A stretch of DNA of 64,000 nt from Bacillus fungorum (GTDB taxonomy: Bacteria > Bacillota > Bacilli > Bacillales > Bacillaceae_G). Below the pieces are notes generated by a model, which saw nothing but the letters and a program-made list of their open reading frames with translations, had not been told where the DNA came from and made no database searches. A program made the position numbers and the translations under genes. Where the stretch lies: NCBI RefSeq assembly GCF_002746455.1, contig NZ_NWUW01000006.1, forward strand, positions 1 to 64,000, read 5' to 3'. Positions 17,810 through 26,392 of this stretch are shown one piece after another (positions within the stretch are counted from its first letter, which is position 1; each line of letters opens with the position of its first letter).

Positions 17810-18208
17810 TTATGCTCTATCTTTAGAAGAGTTTTGTTGTTTTAATAAGTCGCGAATTTCGCCAAGAAGAACTTCTTCTTTTGTTGGTTCTGGAATTTCT
17901 TCCTCTTTTTCTTCTTCTTTTTTAGATGTTAGTTTGTTGAAAACCTTCACGAACATAAAGATAGAAGCTGCAATAATTAAGAAATCAAAAATTGTTTGGA
18001 TGAAGTTACCATACATAACAGCAGATTTACCGTATCCAAAGTGTAAACTTGTAAAGTCAACGCCACCTAATACCATACCAAGTAATGGTGTAATAATATC
18101 TTTTACTAAAGAACTAACGATTTTACCGAATGCAGCACCGATTACAACCCCGACAGCTAAATCAACGACATTCCCTTTGAAAGCGAACTTTTTAAACTCG
18201 TTCCACAT
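17810..18208 (-). CDS. mscL: Large-conductance mechanosensitive channel MscL
   Basis: Pressure-relief channel that opens under osmotic downshock. The 132-residue protein has the MscL N-terminal helix [44 protein letters not shown] with the glycine-rich pore helix, a periplasmic loop with DFTSLHFG, a second transmembrane helix ([30 protein letters not shown]) and a charged C-terminal bundle ([25 protein letters not shown]). RBS AAAGGATGGG. Confidence 0.96.
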   Translation of the reverse strand: MWNEFKKFAFKGNVVDLAVGVVIGAAFGKIVSSLVKDIITPLLGMVLGGVDFTSLHFGYGKSAVMYGNFIQTIFDFLIIAASIFMFVKVFNKLTSKKEEEKEEEIPEPTKEEVLLGEIRDLLKQQNSSKDRA

Positions 18209-18336
18209 GTGTTAATCCCATCCTTTCCACGATTCATTATGAAATTTATAATTCCTATCAACATATTCTATAGAAATTTATACGAGAAATAAAGGGGAAA
18301 TGGGGATGAAAGTAAATTCTGAAAAATGTATCCGTT

Positions 18337-19263
18337 TTAATTTTTATTTACATCGTCAAGTAGAGTTTGTAGCATTTGTTGCGTTTTTAATCCTTCTAAT
18401 CCATCTACAACAGGCTTCGTATCTCCTTGTACACATTCAATAAAATGATGAACAGCATCTTCAAAACCACGTTGTTTTAACGTCGTATCCCATGATGGGG
18501 AACCGCTTTGTGAAACTGAGTTTTCCTCTTCAATTTCAAATGTATTCATATTTTTTACACGAATGATTTTTCCTGTCGTAACAAGTTCAATTTGTTCTAA
18601 ATTTGTACCGGCATGGCGATGCATTGCGGTAGAAAGTAACATTCCACTTGGAGTTGTATATGTATGATGTCCGTAAAGAAGTTCATTCTTTTCATTGATT
18701 TGCATCATATTGTGAACGACGTTAAGCTCATCGTTAGCTAACCAGCGAGCAGTATCTACAATATGTAAGTAATCATCTAACATCGTAAAGTCGTACGTAT
18801 ATGGTCCGACTTTATTTGTACGGTGCTTTTCAATTCGAATCCATGAAATATCATGAGCTTGTTCTTTTGCAGCAACATACATAGGAACGAAGCGGCGATT
18901 AAATCCGACCATTAACTTTCGGTTATACTTTTCGCTCAACTCGACTAGTTTCTCAGCTTGTTCCACTGTAGCTGCTAGCGGCTTATCAACATAAACGTCG
19001 ATTCCTTTTTTCAGAAGTTCAGAAACGATTTCATAATGTGTAGCAGTTGAACTATGAACGAAGACTGCATCGCATTCCGAAGCTAACGTTTCAATAGAAT
19101 GGAAGTCTTGCATGCGGTATTGCTGGCAAACTTGTTTCCTTTTCTCCGCATTAGGTGTAAACGCCCCTACAAAATTCCAATCTGTTTCTTTTGTAAGTGT
19201 TGGAAGATAGGCTTTTTGTGCAATACTTCCAAGTCCAATCATCCCAATTTTAGGTTTGTTCAT
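18337..19263 (-). CDS. Gfo/Idh/MocA-family oxidoreductase
   Basis: NAD(P)-dependent dehydrogenase of the MviM type, probably acting on a sugar or inositol derivative. The Rossmann motif is GMIGLGSIAQKAYLP (about residues 7-21); the EKP-type motif is DVYVDKPLA, followed by GFNRRFVPMY. The start ATG at 19263 follows AGGGTGGGA; a longer frame reaching upstream lacks an RBS. 308 residues. The substrate is not deducible. Monocistronic. Confidence 0.85.
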   Translation of the reverse strand: MNKPKIGMIGLGSIAQKAYLPTLTKETDWNFVGAFTPNAEKRKQVCQQYRMQDFHSIETLASECDAVFVHSSTATHYEIVSELLKKGIDVYVDKPLAATVEQAEKLVELSEKYNRKLMVGFNRRFVPMYVAAKEQAHDISWIRIEKHRTNKVGPYTYDFTMLDDYLHIVDTARWLANDELNVVHNMMQINEKNELLYGHHTYTTPSGMLLSTAMHRHAGTNLEQIELVTTGKIIRVKNMNTFEIEEENSVSQSGSPSWDTTLKQRGFEDAVHHFIECVQGDTKPVVDGLEGLKTQQMLQTLLDDVNKN

Positions 19264-19550
19264 GTTTATTCCCACCCTATTCATATTGATGTAACGAGTT
19301 AAATGTAGCATAGGGCGGGGAAGGAAGGCAAAAATTAGATTTTTACTTATGTTCTTCTAGCAAAATCTTTTCTATCTCTTCAAAGTTATGAGCGCGAGCG
19401 TGTTGCAATGAAGGGAACATCATTATTGTCGTGAACGCTTATAACTGTAAGAAAAAGGATATGTAAGGTGATTTATGTTAAAATGTAAAGAAATATAAAA
19501 CATCTTTGTTTTGCTAACACGCACGATAGTTTGAGAGGAAGTGCTAGATT

Positions 19551-19850
19551 TTGGAGGATGAAGTAAAGAATAATAAATCAAACAAGGCTTTAAAGATTGG
19601 AACTAATATCATACTTATCTTATTAATTATTGGTGCAATACAAATGTTTTATGATGACGATTATACGAATGATTATCTCGGTGGGTTATTTATGATGGTC
19701 TTTTTTGGAATTAAAATAATTTCTAGTTTTATGATAAGTTTAAAAGAAGGAGATAAAAAGGCAGTATTACTTGATTTAGGCTTAGTGGTTTTTTCTGTTC
19801 TTCTTTTAGTTGTTGCTAGTGTGAAATATTTTTTTGAAAAAAGCTCATAG
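19551..19850 (+). CDS. Small membrane protein
   Basis: A 99-residue protein starting at TTG with GAGAGGAAG upstream, composed of a charged N-terminus and three hydrophobic segments (IGTNIILILLIIGAIQMF, LGGLFMMVFFGIKIISSFMI, VLLDLGLVVFSVLLLVVASV). No family recognised. It converges on the hydrolase gene across a shared terminator. The 230 bp upstream show nothing beyond AT-rich promoter-like sequence. Confidence 0.6.
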   Translation: MEDEVKNNKSNKALKIGTNIILILLIIGAIQMFYDDDYTNDYLGGLFMMVFFGIKIISSFMISLKEGDKKAVLLDLGLVVFSVLLLVVASVKYFFEKSS

Positions 19851-19875
19851 TCTTATAGAGGCTGTGAGCTTTTCT
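19837..19875. terminator. Bidirectional terminator
   Basis: Stem AAAAGCTCA-AG/CT-TGAGCTTTT overlapping the 3' end of the small membrane protein gene. Confidence 0.75.
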
Positions 19876-20729
19876 TAATAATAACGGTACTGGCGTAATG
19901 ATTTATAAAATGTTTGAGTAGTAGAAGTAAAGTGAGCAGCTTGTTCCAAAAAAGGATAATGGTTACTCTCCTCAAATGTCACAAAAATAGAATTACGTAT
20001 GCCCTCATGCATCTCGATAGAATATTGAATCGGGCACTGTACATCATGTCTTCCGCATATAATAAGGGTCTTTGTTTGGATGGAAGGTAAATTCTCTCTT
20101 AAATCAAATGACGGATATTCATTGGCGAAAGCATTCATCCGGTTAGCGGACATAGCTTTTTGGATTGGTTTACAAAAATAAGAGTTGTGATTTTCTGGAA
20201 TGTGCAATGATAATTTTGTTCTCTCAGTAGATAGTTCTTTCCGTTCTTCACTTGTAAGGTGAGGGCTTTTTAAGTTTTCGATAAGTTTTTGCATATAATG
20301 AAACTGTGGATGTGCTGGGTGATAAATGCAAAATGGTGTTTCGGTATAGTTACTTGCTGCGGCTCCAACGACGACTAATGATTGTAAGGAATTTGGATAC
20401 ATAATCGCGTATAAAAGTCCAAGCATACCGCCTGTTGAATGACCAGCGAAATGCCATATTGGAAGTTGTAAAGCTTCTCGTATTGCTTCTAAATCGTGAA
20501 CCGTTTCAATCATACTTAATTCTTTTTCTGAATTGGCTTTTTCAGAATTACCAGCGTCTCGTAAATTAATAAGGAATACACGATGCGTAGCAGTGAAAAC
20601 ATCCGCAAAGTAATCACCAGTCTCATTAAATTGTGAATAGTGATGTGTAATACAAAGCGGTTCGCCATTTCCTTTTGTAAATAGTTCAAATGTGCCGCGT
20701 TTTGAGTGGGTCATTTGTTGTTTCCACAT
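19875..20729 (-). CDS. Alpha/beta hydrolase (proline iminopeptidase-like)
   Basis: A 284-residue alpha/beta hydrolase fold protein. Nucleophile elbow HFAGHSTGGMLGLLYA (catalytic Ser in GHSTG), acid loop TLIICGRHDVQCPIQYS and catalytic His in EESNHYPFLEQAAHF. The oxyanion-region LINLRDAGNSEK differs from the usual HGG. It resembles proline iminopeptidases, but the substrate is not known. The start ATG at 20729 (MWKQQM) follows AAAGGTCGTG; an upstream in-frame ATG at 20750 has no RBS. Confidence 0.82.
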   Translation of the reverse strand: MWKQQMTHSKRGTFELFTKGNGEPLCITHHYSQFNETGDYFADVFTATHRVFLINLRDAGNSEKANSEKELSMIETVHDLEAIREALQLPIWHFAGHSTGGMLGLLYAIMYPNSLQSLVVVGAAASNYTETPFCIYHPAHPQFHYMQKLIENLKSPHLTSEERKELSTERTKLSLHIPENHNSYFCKPIQKAMSANRMNAFANEYPSFDLRENLPSIQTKTLIICGRHDVQCPIQYSIEMHEGIRNSIFVTFEESNHYPFLEQAAHFTSTTQTFYKSLRQYRYY

Positions 20730-20769
20730 AATATCACGACCTTTTCTCATAAAAGTTGGACCAGTTAAT

Positions 20770-20835
20770 TATGAAATAAAATATATCAGCGATTATCAAA
20801 ATATATTGGCTTACTGACATAAACCGACAACAAAT
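20770..20835 (+). repeat. Dispersed ATATATCGA intergenic repeat, copy 2
   Basis: Contains AAATATATCAGCGATTAT, then CAAAATATATTGGCTTACTG and ACATAAACCGACA. The first two modules match the end of the array at 43741-43875 almost exactly. Confidence 0.65.
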
Positions 20836-20868
20836 AAAAGGAGGCTATTTAAAAACGAGCCTCCTTTT
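20836..20868 (-). terminator. Terminator of the acuABC operon
   Basis: Stem AAAAGGAGGCT/AGCCTCCTTTT; on the minus strand it ends in TTTT just after acuC. Confidence 0.8.
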
Positions 20869-20871
20869 CGT

Positions 20872-22038
20872 TTAGTACAAAGATTTTGTCATATTATTCC
20901 GAATAATTTCAAGGGATTTCGCTACAGTTAATGCATTCTTTTCTTCAATTTCTGGTTTACGGGGGATAGGTTTATACATGTTGTCTGGATCTTCCCATGT
21001 GAGGGGAAGTTCTGTTTCTGCTTGTCCTTTCCAAGCGTCAATCCATTCTGGAGGGAGATAACCTGAGATGTTTTGGATGTTGTTCATTTCGAGCCAAATG
21101 AGTGCCCAAGCTCTTGGGACGACGCGCCAGTGGTCATAGCCGCCGCCGCCGACAGCAATCCAGCGACCGTCGCAATATTCGTTAGCGAGTTCGCGAGCGA
21201 GCTTCGGTATTTCACGGTAAATATTCATCGTCGCACAAAGGTGTGTAAGTGGGTCGTAATAATGTGCGTCGGCTCCATTTTGCGTTAAAATAATATCCGG
21301 TTTAAAGTATGCGGTAACTTCTTTTACAACTGTTCGATATGATTCTAGAAACGATTCGTCTTCTGTAAAAGCATCGAGTGGAACGTTAAAAGAATAACTA
21401 TAGCCATTACCTTGCCCGCGCTCATTTACAGCGCCAGTTCCAGGGAATAAATAACGCCCAGTTTCATGTAATGAAATGGTACATACGTTAGGATCGTCGT
21501 AAAAAGACCACTGTACACCATCACCGTGATGAGCATCTGTATCAATATATAAAACACGTAAACCGTATTTCTTTTGAATATATTTTATTGCGATGGAACT
21601 ATCGTTATAAATGCAAAAGCCAGATGCCTTGCCGCGGAAGCCATGATGTAAGCCGCCTCCTAAGTTAAGCGCGTGTTTTACTTTCCCGGAAAGAACAGCA
21701 TCGACAGCTGTTAACGTACCACCAACGAGTAATGCGCTCGCTTCGTGCATATTTGGAAACGTTGGTGTATCTTCTGTTCCGAGTCCATATGTCATCGCAA
21801 TTGATTTTTCTAACTTACCTTCTCCAGCACGTTTTACCGCATTTATGTACTCCTCTGTATGAACGTAGGCGATTTCTTCATCTGTAGCCATCCTTGGTGA
21901 GATGATTTGGGAAGGAGAGATGAAACCACCCTTTTGTAATAAGTCATACGTAAGTGTGACGCGCAGTTGGTTAAAAGGATGATCAGGGCTAAATGAATAG
22001 CCCCGAAAGTCATCCGAATAAATAAATGCGCTACTCAT
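20872..22038 (-). CDS. acuC: Acetoin utilization protein AcuC (acetyl-CoA synthetase deacetylase)
   Basis: Zinc-dependent deacetylase of the histone deacetylase family, known in B. subtilis to deacetylate and reactivate AcsA. 388 residues. Active-site features: ALNLGGGLHHGFRGKASGFCIYNDSSIAI (tandem His), YIDTDAHHGDGVQW (zinc ligands Asp and His), ISLHETGRYLFPGTG, LTQNGADAHYYDPL and GGGGYDHWRV with the catalytic-type Tyr. The ATG at 22038 follows GGGGATG and overlaps the acuB stop (ATGA), so translation is coupled. Confidence 0.95.
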   Translation of the reverse strand: MSSAFIYSDDFRGYSFSPDHPFNQLRVTLTYDLLQKGGFISPSQIISPRMATDEEIAYVHTEEYINAVKRAGEGKLEKSIAMTYGLGTEDTPTFPNMHEASALLVGGTLTAVDAVLSGKVKHALNLGGGLHHGFRGKASGFCIYNDSSIAIKYIQKKYGLRVLYIDTDAHHGDGVQWSFYDDPNVCTISLHETGRYLFPGTGAVNERGQGNGYSYSFNVPLDAFTEDESFLESYRTVVKEVTAYFKPDIILTQNGADAHYYDPLTHLCATMNIYREIPKLARELANEYCDGRWIAVGGGGYDHWRVVPRAWALIWLEMNNIQNISGYLPPEWIDAWKGQAETELPLTWEDPDNMYKPIPRKPEIEEKNALTVAKSLEIIRNNMTKSLY

Positions 22039-22679
22039 GCTTGCATCCCCATAATGTTCGGCCATAATACGCGGTAGCCTTCTGTTTCAAGTGCATCAAT
22101 CACTTTTAGCGGATTCATCGTTTGAATGCGGAAAACGAGTACTTTATCATTCTCATCTTTTGCTGGGTAGACGAGAACGCTCACGATATTTATTTGTAAA
22201 TCACTAAAAATAGCAACGACTTTACCGAGAATACCAGGTTCGTTTTTTACTTGAATTTCAATTTGTGAACTCGGTTGATGTGCTCCTGTTAATTTCACTA
22301 ACGTGTGCAGTACAGTAGATTCAGAAATGATTCCAACTAACTTTCCGGCCTTTGTAACAGGAAGACATCCAATTTTATTTTCAAAAAATAAAGTAGCAAT
22401 TTCTTCAACGAAATCGAGAGGATGGCAAGTCATTACAGGATGTTTCATAATCAGTTCAAGTGGTTGCTTCAGCATATCGAGTGAAACTTGTTCATCTAAA
22501 ATAGACGGACTTGCATCTCTTACATCCCGATCAGAAATAATGCCTACGACATGATTATTTTGATCGACAATTGGAATGTGCCGAATGCCTTTCGTGCGTA
22601 TCGTTCGGATTGCTGTTTCGATTGTATCGTTTGGATGTAGTGTCACCACATCTTGATTCATAATTTCTTCTACAATCAT
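22035..22679 (-). CDS. acuB: Acetoin utilization protein AcuB (CBS and ACT domains)
   Basis: A 214-residue regulatory protein with two CBS domains (MIVEEIMNQDVVTLHPNDTIETAIRTIR...GIISDRDVRDASP and LIMKHPVMTCHPLDFVEEIATLFFENKIGCLPV) followed by an ACT-like domain (IEIQVKNEPGILGKVVAIFSDLQINIVSVLVY). CBS pairs bind adenine nucleotides, so it probably senses energy charge for the AcuA/AcuC acetylation switch; its exact role is unproven. It lies between acuA and acuC in one operon. Confidence 0.93.
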   Translation of the reverse strand: MIVEEIMNQDVVTLHPNDTIETAIRTIRTKGIRHIPIVDQNNHVVGIISDRDVRDASPSILDEQVSLDMLKQPLELIMKHPVMTCHPLDFVEEIATLFFENKIGCLPVTKAGKLVGIISESTVLHTLVKLTGAHQPSSQIEIQVKNEPGILGKVVAIFSDLQINIVSVLVYPAKDENDKVLVFRIQTMNPLKVIDALETEGYRVLWPNIMGMQA

Positions 22680-22697
22680 TCCAGTTGCCCCCTTTAT

Positions 22698-23330
22698 TTA
22701 GTACATAAAGCGATTGTGAAAACGTAGACGATCAAATGCTTGAATAGAATCCGTATCAACGCGTTTACCGATGCGGACCATTAAACAGTTAGCAGGGTGT
22801 GAACAAATTTCAGGATCATCTGTAGCCATCCATTGTAACCCACCAGCATTCATCATCTTTTCCATTACTTTTCGGTATTCCCAAACATTTAAGCCTGTTT
22901 GTTTTAAATCCCAGTGCCAATAATATTCAGTCGTCAATATAATGTAATCTTCCATATAATCGTCCATCATAGAAACTTCTAATAAGTTCTTTCCGACAGC
23001 GCAACCACGGAATGCTGGGACAACTTCAATTGCCCCGAGTTCAATTAAGTTTTCCATTTTTCCTTCTGACCATCGTTCAAGTGGATCAGGATACAAGTAT
23101 GTAACATATCCAACAATCGTTTGGTCATGTCTAGCGATAATGAGACGAGCTTCTGGTAATTTAGAAATTTCGACAATTGCTTTATATTGCTGCTCGGCAG
23201 GACGAAACGCAACTAAATCTGGATGAAATTCATACATTTCTAAGTTATGTGTAGAGACAGGACCTTCAATAATTAAAGTGCCTTTCGCTGTTTTTAAGTT
23301 TCTAGCATTATATATTTTTTTATGGATCAA
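22698..23330 (-). CDS. acuA: Protein acetyltransferase AcuA
   Basis: GNAT-family protein acetyltransferase known in B. subtilis to acetylate and inactivate acetyl-CoA synthetase. I favour the TTG at 23330 (encoding MIHKKIYNARN) because it gives 210 residues, the length of B. subtilis AcuA, and follows AAGGTGG at good spacing; two GTG codons at 23345 and 23342 overlap the RBS. Key segments: LIIEGPVS, ARHDQTIVGYVTYLYPDPLERWSEG, ELGAIEVVPAFRGCAVGKNLL (acetyl-CoA loop). First gene of acuABC, divergent from its target acsA. Confidence 0.93.
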   Translation of the reverse strand: MIHKKIYNARNLKTAKGTLIIEGPVSTHNLEMYEFHPDLVAFRPAEQQYKAIVEISKLPEARLIIARHDQTIVGYVTYLYPDPLERWSEGKMENLIELGAIEVVPAFRGCAVGKNLLEVSMMDDYMEDYIILTTEYYWHWDLKQTGLNVWEYRKVMEKMMNAGGLQWMATDDPEICSHPANCLMVRIGKRVDTDSIQAFDRLRFHNRFMY

Positions 23331-23506
23331 TGTATTGCTCACCACCTTGAGGGTTTGTGAATCTATTCATATCGTACTTTATAATATATGCGATGTGAAT
23401 CGAATTTTGTCATTAAAAATTTGTCTAAAAACCAACAAATATACTGAAAATTTTAAATAATGTTATTATAATAGATAATAGAATACATAGGAGGGGGATG
23501 TAAAGT

Positions 23507-25225
23507 ATGAAAGTAGAAACGCTTCCTGTCATTAAAGGAGAAAATAATTTGCCGAATTATGATGAGGCATACGCGAATTTTAACTGGGAAGAGGTTAATA
23601 AAAACTTTACTTGGAATGAAACAGGCCGAGTAAATATGGCGTATGAAGCAATTGATAAGCATGCGAAATCTGATCGAAAAAATAAAGTAGCTCTTTATTA
23701 TCAAGATGGATCGCGAAAAGAGAAGTATACATTTAAGGAAATGAAGGATTTTTCTAATAAAGCAGGAAACGTCCTGAAAAATTATGGCGATGTAGAAAAA
23801 GGCGATCGCGTTTTTATTTTTATGCCACGCTCTCCAGAGTTATATTTCGCACTTTTAGGTGCAGTGAAATTAGGAGCAATTGTTGGTCCGTTATTTGAAG
23901 CATTTATGGAAGGCGCAGTTCGCGATCGTTTAGAAGATAGCGAAGCGAAGGTGTTAATTACAACGCCTGAATTGTTAGAGCGTGTACCATTAAATGATTT
24001 ACCAGCTTTAAAGACAGTCTTCCTTGTTGGAGATCATGTAGAAGAAGGCGGTAAAACGGTAGCGTTCAATCCTTTATTTGAACAAGCTTCAAAAGAATTA
24101 CATATCGAATGGTTAGGCCGTGAAGACGGTTTAATTCTACATTACACATCTGGTTCTACTGGTAAGCCAAAAGGTGTGCTTCATGCGCAAAACGCAATGG
24201 TGCAGCACTATCAAACGGCGAAATGGGTATTAGATTTAAAAGAAGACGATGTATATTGGTGTACAGCTGACCCAGGCTGGGTAACTGGAACAGCTTATGG
24301 TATTTTCGCACCGTGGTTAGTCGGAGCATCAAATGTTATTTTAGGCGGACGATTTAGTCCAGAAGCTTGGTATGAAGCACTGCAAGATTACGGTGTAACA
24401 GTTTGGTACAGCGCACCAACAGCATTTCGTATGTTAATGGGTGCTGGACAAGATGCAATTAAAAAATATGATTTATCGCAAGTGCGCCACGTGTTAAGCG
24501 TTGGTGAACCGTTAAATCCAGAAGTAATTCGCTGGGGTATGAACGCATTTGGACTTCGTATTCATGATACGTGGTGGATGACAGAAACAGGTGGACAAGT
24601 TATTTGTAACTACCCTTGTATGGAAATCCGTCCAGGTTCAATGGGCAAACCAATTCCAGGTGTGAAAGCAGCGATTGTTGATAACGAAGGAAATGAAGTG
24701 CCTCCATACACAATGGGTAACTTAGCAATTGGTAAAGGTTGGCCAGCTATGATGCGCGGGATCTGGAATAACAAGCAAAAGTATGAGTCTTACTTTATGC
24801 CGGGCAATTGGTACGTATCAGGTGACTCTGCCTATATGGACGAGGATGGATACTTCTGGTTCCAAGGACGTATTGACGATGTAATTATGACGTCAGGTGA
24901 GCGCGTTGGTCCGTTTGAAGTAGAAAGTAAATTAATCGAGCATGCTGCTGTTGCAGAAGCTGGTGTAATTGGTATTCCTGATCCGGTGCGCGGCGAAATT
25001 ATTAAAGCATTTATCGCGCTTCGAGCAGGATACGAACCATCTGAAGAATTAAAAGAAGAAATTCGTCAATTTGTAAAGAAAGGTCTAGCAGCTCATGCAG
25101 CGCCAAGACAAATTGAATTTAGAGATAAATTACCGAAAACGAGAAGTGGTAAAATTATGCGCCGCGTATTAAAAGCGTGGGAGTTAAACTTACCAACAGG
25201 TGACTTATCAACGATGGAAGATTAA
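23507..25225 (+). CDS. acsA: Acetyl-CoA synthetase (AMP-forming)
   Basis: Activates acetate to acetyl-CoA through acetyl-AMP. The 572-residue protein has the AMP-binding motif YTSGSTGKPKG (about 206-216), TWWMTETGGQ, the hinge GRIDDVIMTSGERVGPFEVE and the C-terminal PKTRSGKIMRR, whose Lys falls at residue 549. That Lys completes adenylation and is the known AcuA acetylation site in B. subtilis. RBS AGGAGGGGG. It is divergent from acuABC across about 175 bp that must hold both promoters. Confidence 0.96.
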   Translation: MKVETLPVIKGENNLPNYDEAYANFNWEEVNKNFTWNETGRVNMAYEAIDKHAKSDRKNKVALYYQDGSRKEKYTFKEMKDFSNKAGNVLKNYGDVEKGDRVFIFMPRSPELYFALLGAVKLGAIVGPLFEAFMEGAVRDRLEDSEAKVLITTPELLERVPLNDLPALKTVFLVGDHVEEGGKTVAFNPLFEQASKELHIEWLGREDGLILHYTSGSTGKPKGVLHAQNAMVQHYQTAKWVLDLKEDDVYWCTADPGWVTGTAYGIFAPWLVGASNVILGGRFSPEAWYEALQDYGVTVWYSAPTAFRMLMGAGQDAIKKYDLSQVRHVLSVGEPLNPEVIRWGMNAFGLRIHDTWWMTETGGQVICNYPCMEIRPGSMGKPIPGVKAAIVDNEGNEVPPYTMGNLAIGKGWPAMMRGIWNNKQKYESYFMPGNWYVSGDSAYMDEDGYFWFQGRIDDVIMTSGERVGPFEVESKLIEHAAVAEAGVIGIPDPVRGEIIKAFIALRAGYEPSEELKEEIRQFVKKGLAAHAAPRQIEFRDKLPKTRSGKIMRRVLKAWELNLPTGDLSTMED

Positions 25226-25228
25226 GAG

Positions 25229-25268
25229 AGAAAGGTCTGAACGAAAAATGTTCAGACCTTTCTTTTTT
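25229..25268 (+). terminator. Terminator after acsA
   Basis: Stem AAAGGTCTGAAC/GTTCAGACCTTT followed by T-rich sequence. Confidence 0.9.
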
Positions 25269-25276
25269 ATGATATC

Positions 25277-25300
25277 TTTAACTTATATATATAAGTTAAA
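25277..25300. promoter_or_regulatory. 24-bp perfect palindrome upstream of maltose acetyltransferase
   Basis: TTTAACTTATAT/ATATAAGTTAAA is a perfect inverted repeat ending directly before the AGGGG ribosome binding site. It could be a repressor operator or fold in the mRNA next to the RBS. Confidence 0.5.
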
Positions 25301-25309
25301 GGGGATAGT

Positions 25310-25870
25310 ATGATGAAAACAGAAAAAGAAAAGATGGTACTAGGAGAAATGTACATACCGGCTGATCCAGTTTTAGTACAAGAGAGAGAGAAAGCGCGTA
25401 TATTAACGAGAAAATTAAATGATACGCCAGAAGAGCAATTGAAAGAGCGTAGCGAAATCGTAAAAGAATTATTTGGAACGACAGGAGATAATATTCATCT
25501 TGAATCTTCTTTTAGATGTGATTACGGCTATAACATTCATGTCGGTGAAAATTTTTACGCGAACTTTGATTGTACGATTTTAGACGTATGCCCGGTAACA
25601 ATCGGAGTGAACTGTATGTTAGCTCCAGGTGTTCACATTTATACAGCAACACACCCACTTGATCCAGTAGAGCGCATAAGCGGATCAGAATACGGAAAAC
25701 CAGTTACAATTGGCGATAACGTATGGATTGGCGGAAGAGCAATTATTAATCCAGGTGTAATAATTGGAGACAATGCGGTGATCGCATCTGGCGCCGTTGT
25801 AACGAAAGATGTGCCTAATAATGTAGTAGTTGGCGGGAATCCTGCAAAGATTATAAAAAAACTAAAATAA
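25310..25870 (+). CDS. maa: Maltose O-acetyltransferase
   Basis: Hexapeptide-repeat (left-handed beta-helix) acetyltransferase acting on maltose or glucose with acetyl-CoA. 186 residues. The N-terminal MAC domain is [24 protein letters not shown]; the hexapeptide region includes [41 protein letters not shown] (catalytic His in THPLD) and [33 protein letters not shown]. Either of two adjacent ATGs (25310, 25313) could be used after AAAGGGG. Length and motifs are full for the family. Confidence 0.9.
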   Translation: MMKTEKEKMVLGEMYIPADPVLVQEREKARILTRKLNDTPEEQLKERSEIVKELFGTTGDNIHLESSFRCDYGYNIHVGENFYANFDCTILDVCPVTIGVNCMLAPGVHIYTATHPLDPVERISGSEYGKPVTIGDNVWIGGRAIINPGVIIGDNAVIASGAVVTKDVPNNVVVGGNPAKIIKKLK

Positions 25871-25881
25871 TATTTGAACGA

Positions 25882-25932
25882 AGTGCCTTCCTCGTCTGTA
25901 TACATTTATGAAAGAATAGATGAGGGAGGCTT
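25882..25932 (+). promoter_or_regulatory. Hairpin sequestering the RBS of the next gene
   Basis: GCCTTCCTCGTCT (5' arm) pairs with AGATGAGGGAGGC (3' arm), allowing two G-U pairs. The 3' arm contains GGGAGG, the RBS of the gene at 25937. A TTTT follows, so it may also act as a weak terminator for maa. Confidence 0.5.
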
Positions 25933-25936
25933 TTAT

Positions 25937-26392
25937 ATGTCTAATAAATTACTTCTTACTTTTGCTTTAATTGGAGCTATAGTTGTATTTTCTTGTGGTC
26001 TTTTCTTACCGATACCAATTGGATATAGAGTATCAATGCTTACAGCTGGAGTTATAATGAGTGTTATGTTTTCAATCATTATTCCGTTTGATAGAAAACA
26101 TATAGTACGAAAAAAAGGGAATAAAATCGATTTTACAAAAACAAAAGTGTATTTTCGCTGGAATGTATTTGATACGATTTCTGTTTGTCTTGCATTGTAT
26201 GCATGCATATGTGTGCAAGTTTTAATTTTTTTAGTTCCAATGGGATTTACAATTCAAAATCCATATGTTCAATTTTTTACAAATCAATCACAATTGTGGG
26301 TTTTTATTGCAATTGCATATTTAATTTCCCGTATTTCATTAACGTTAAAAGGAATAAAGGAGATCAAAAATCATGGCGCAGATTGGGATTGA
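25937..26392 (+). CDS. Four-helix membrane protein
   Basis: A 151-residue protein with transmembrane segments at about 5-25, 32-52, 75-100 and 118-137, and a basic cytoplasmic loop (DRKHIVRKKGNKIDFTKTK). I do not recognise a family. The ATG at 25937 is chosen for its GGGAGG at 7 nt. It overlaps the ECF sigma gene by 20 bp, so the two are likely cotranscribed. Confidence 0.65.
   Translation: MSNKLLLTFALIGAIVVFSCGLFLPIPIGYRVSMLTAGVIMSVMFSIIIPFDRKHIVRKKGNKIDFTKTKVYFRWNVFDTISVCLALYACICVQVLIFLVPMGFTIQNPYVQFFTNQSQLWVFIAIAYLISRISLTLKGIKEIKNHGADWD

Noticed and set aside
23346..23506. cre site between acuA and acsA
   Set aside because: Only partial matches such as TGTGAATCGAATTT; none meets the CcpA consensus well enough to annotate, although CcpA control is likely.
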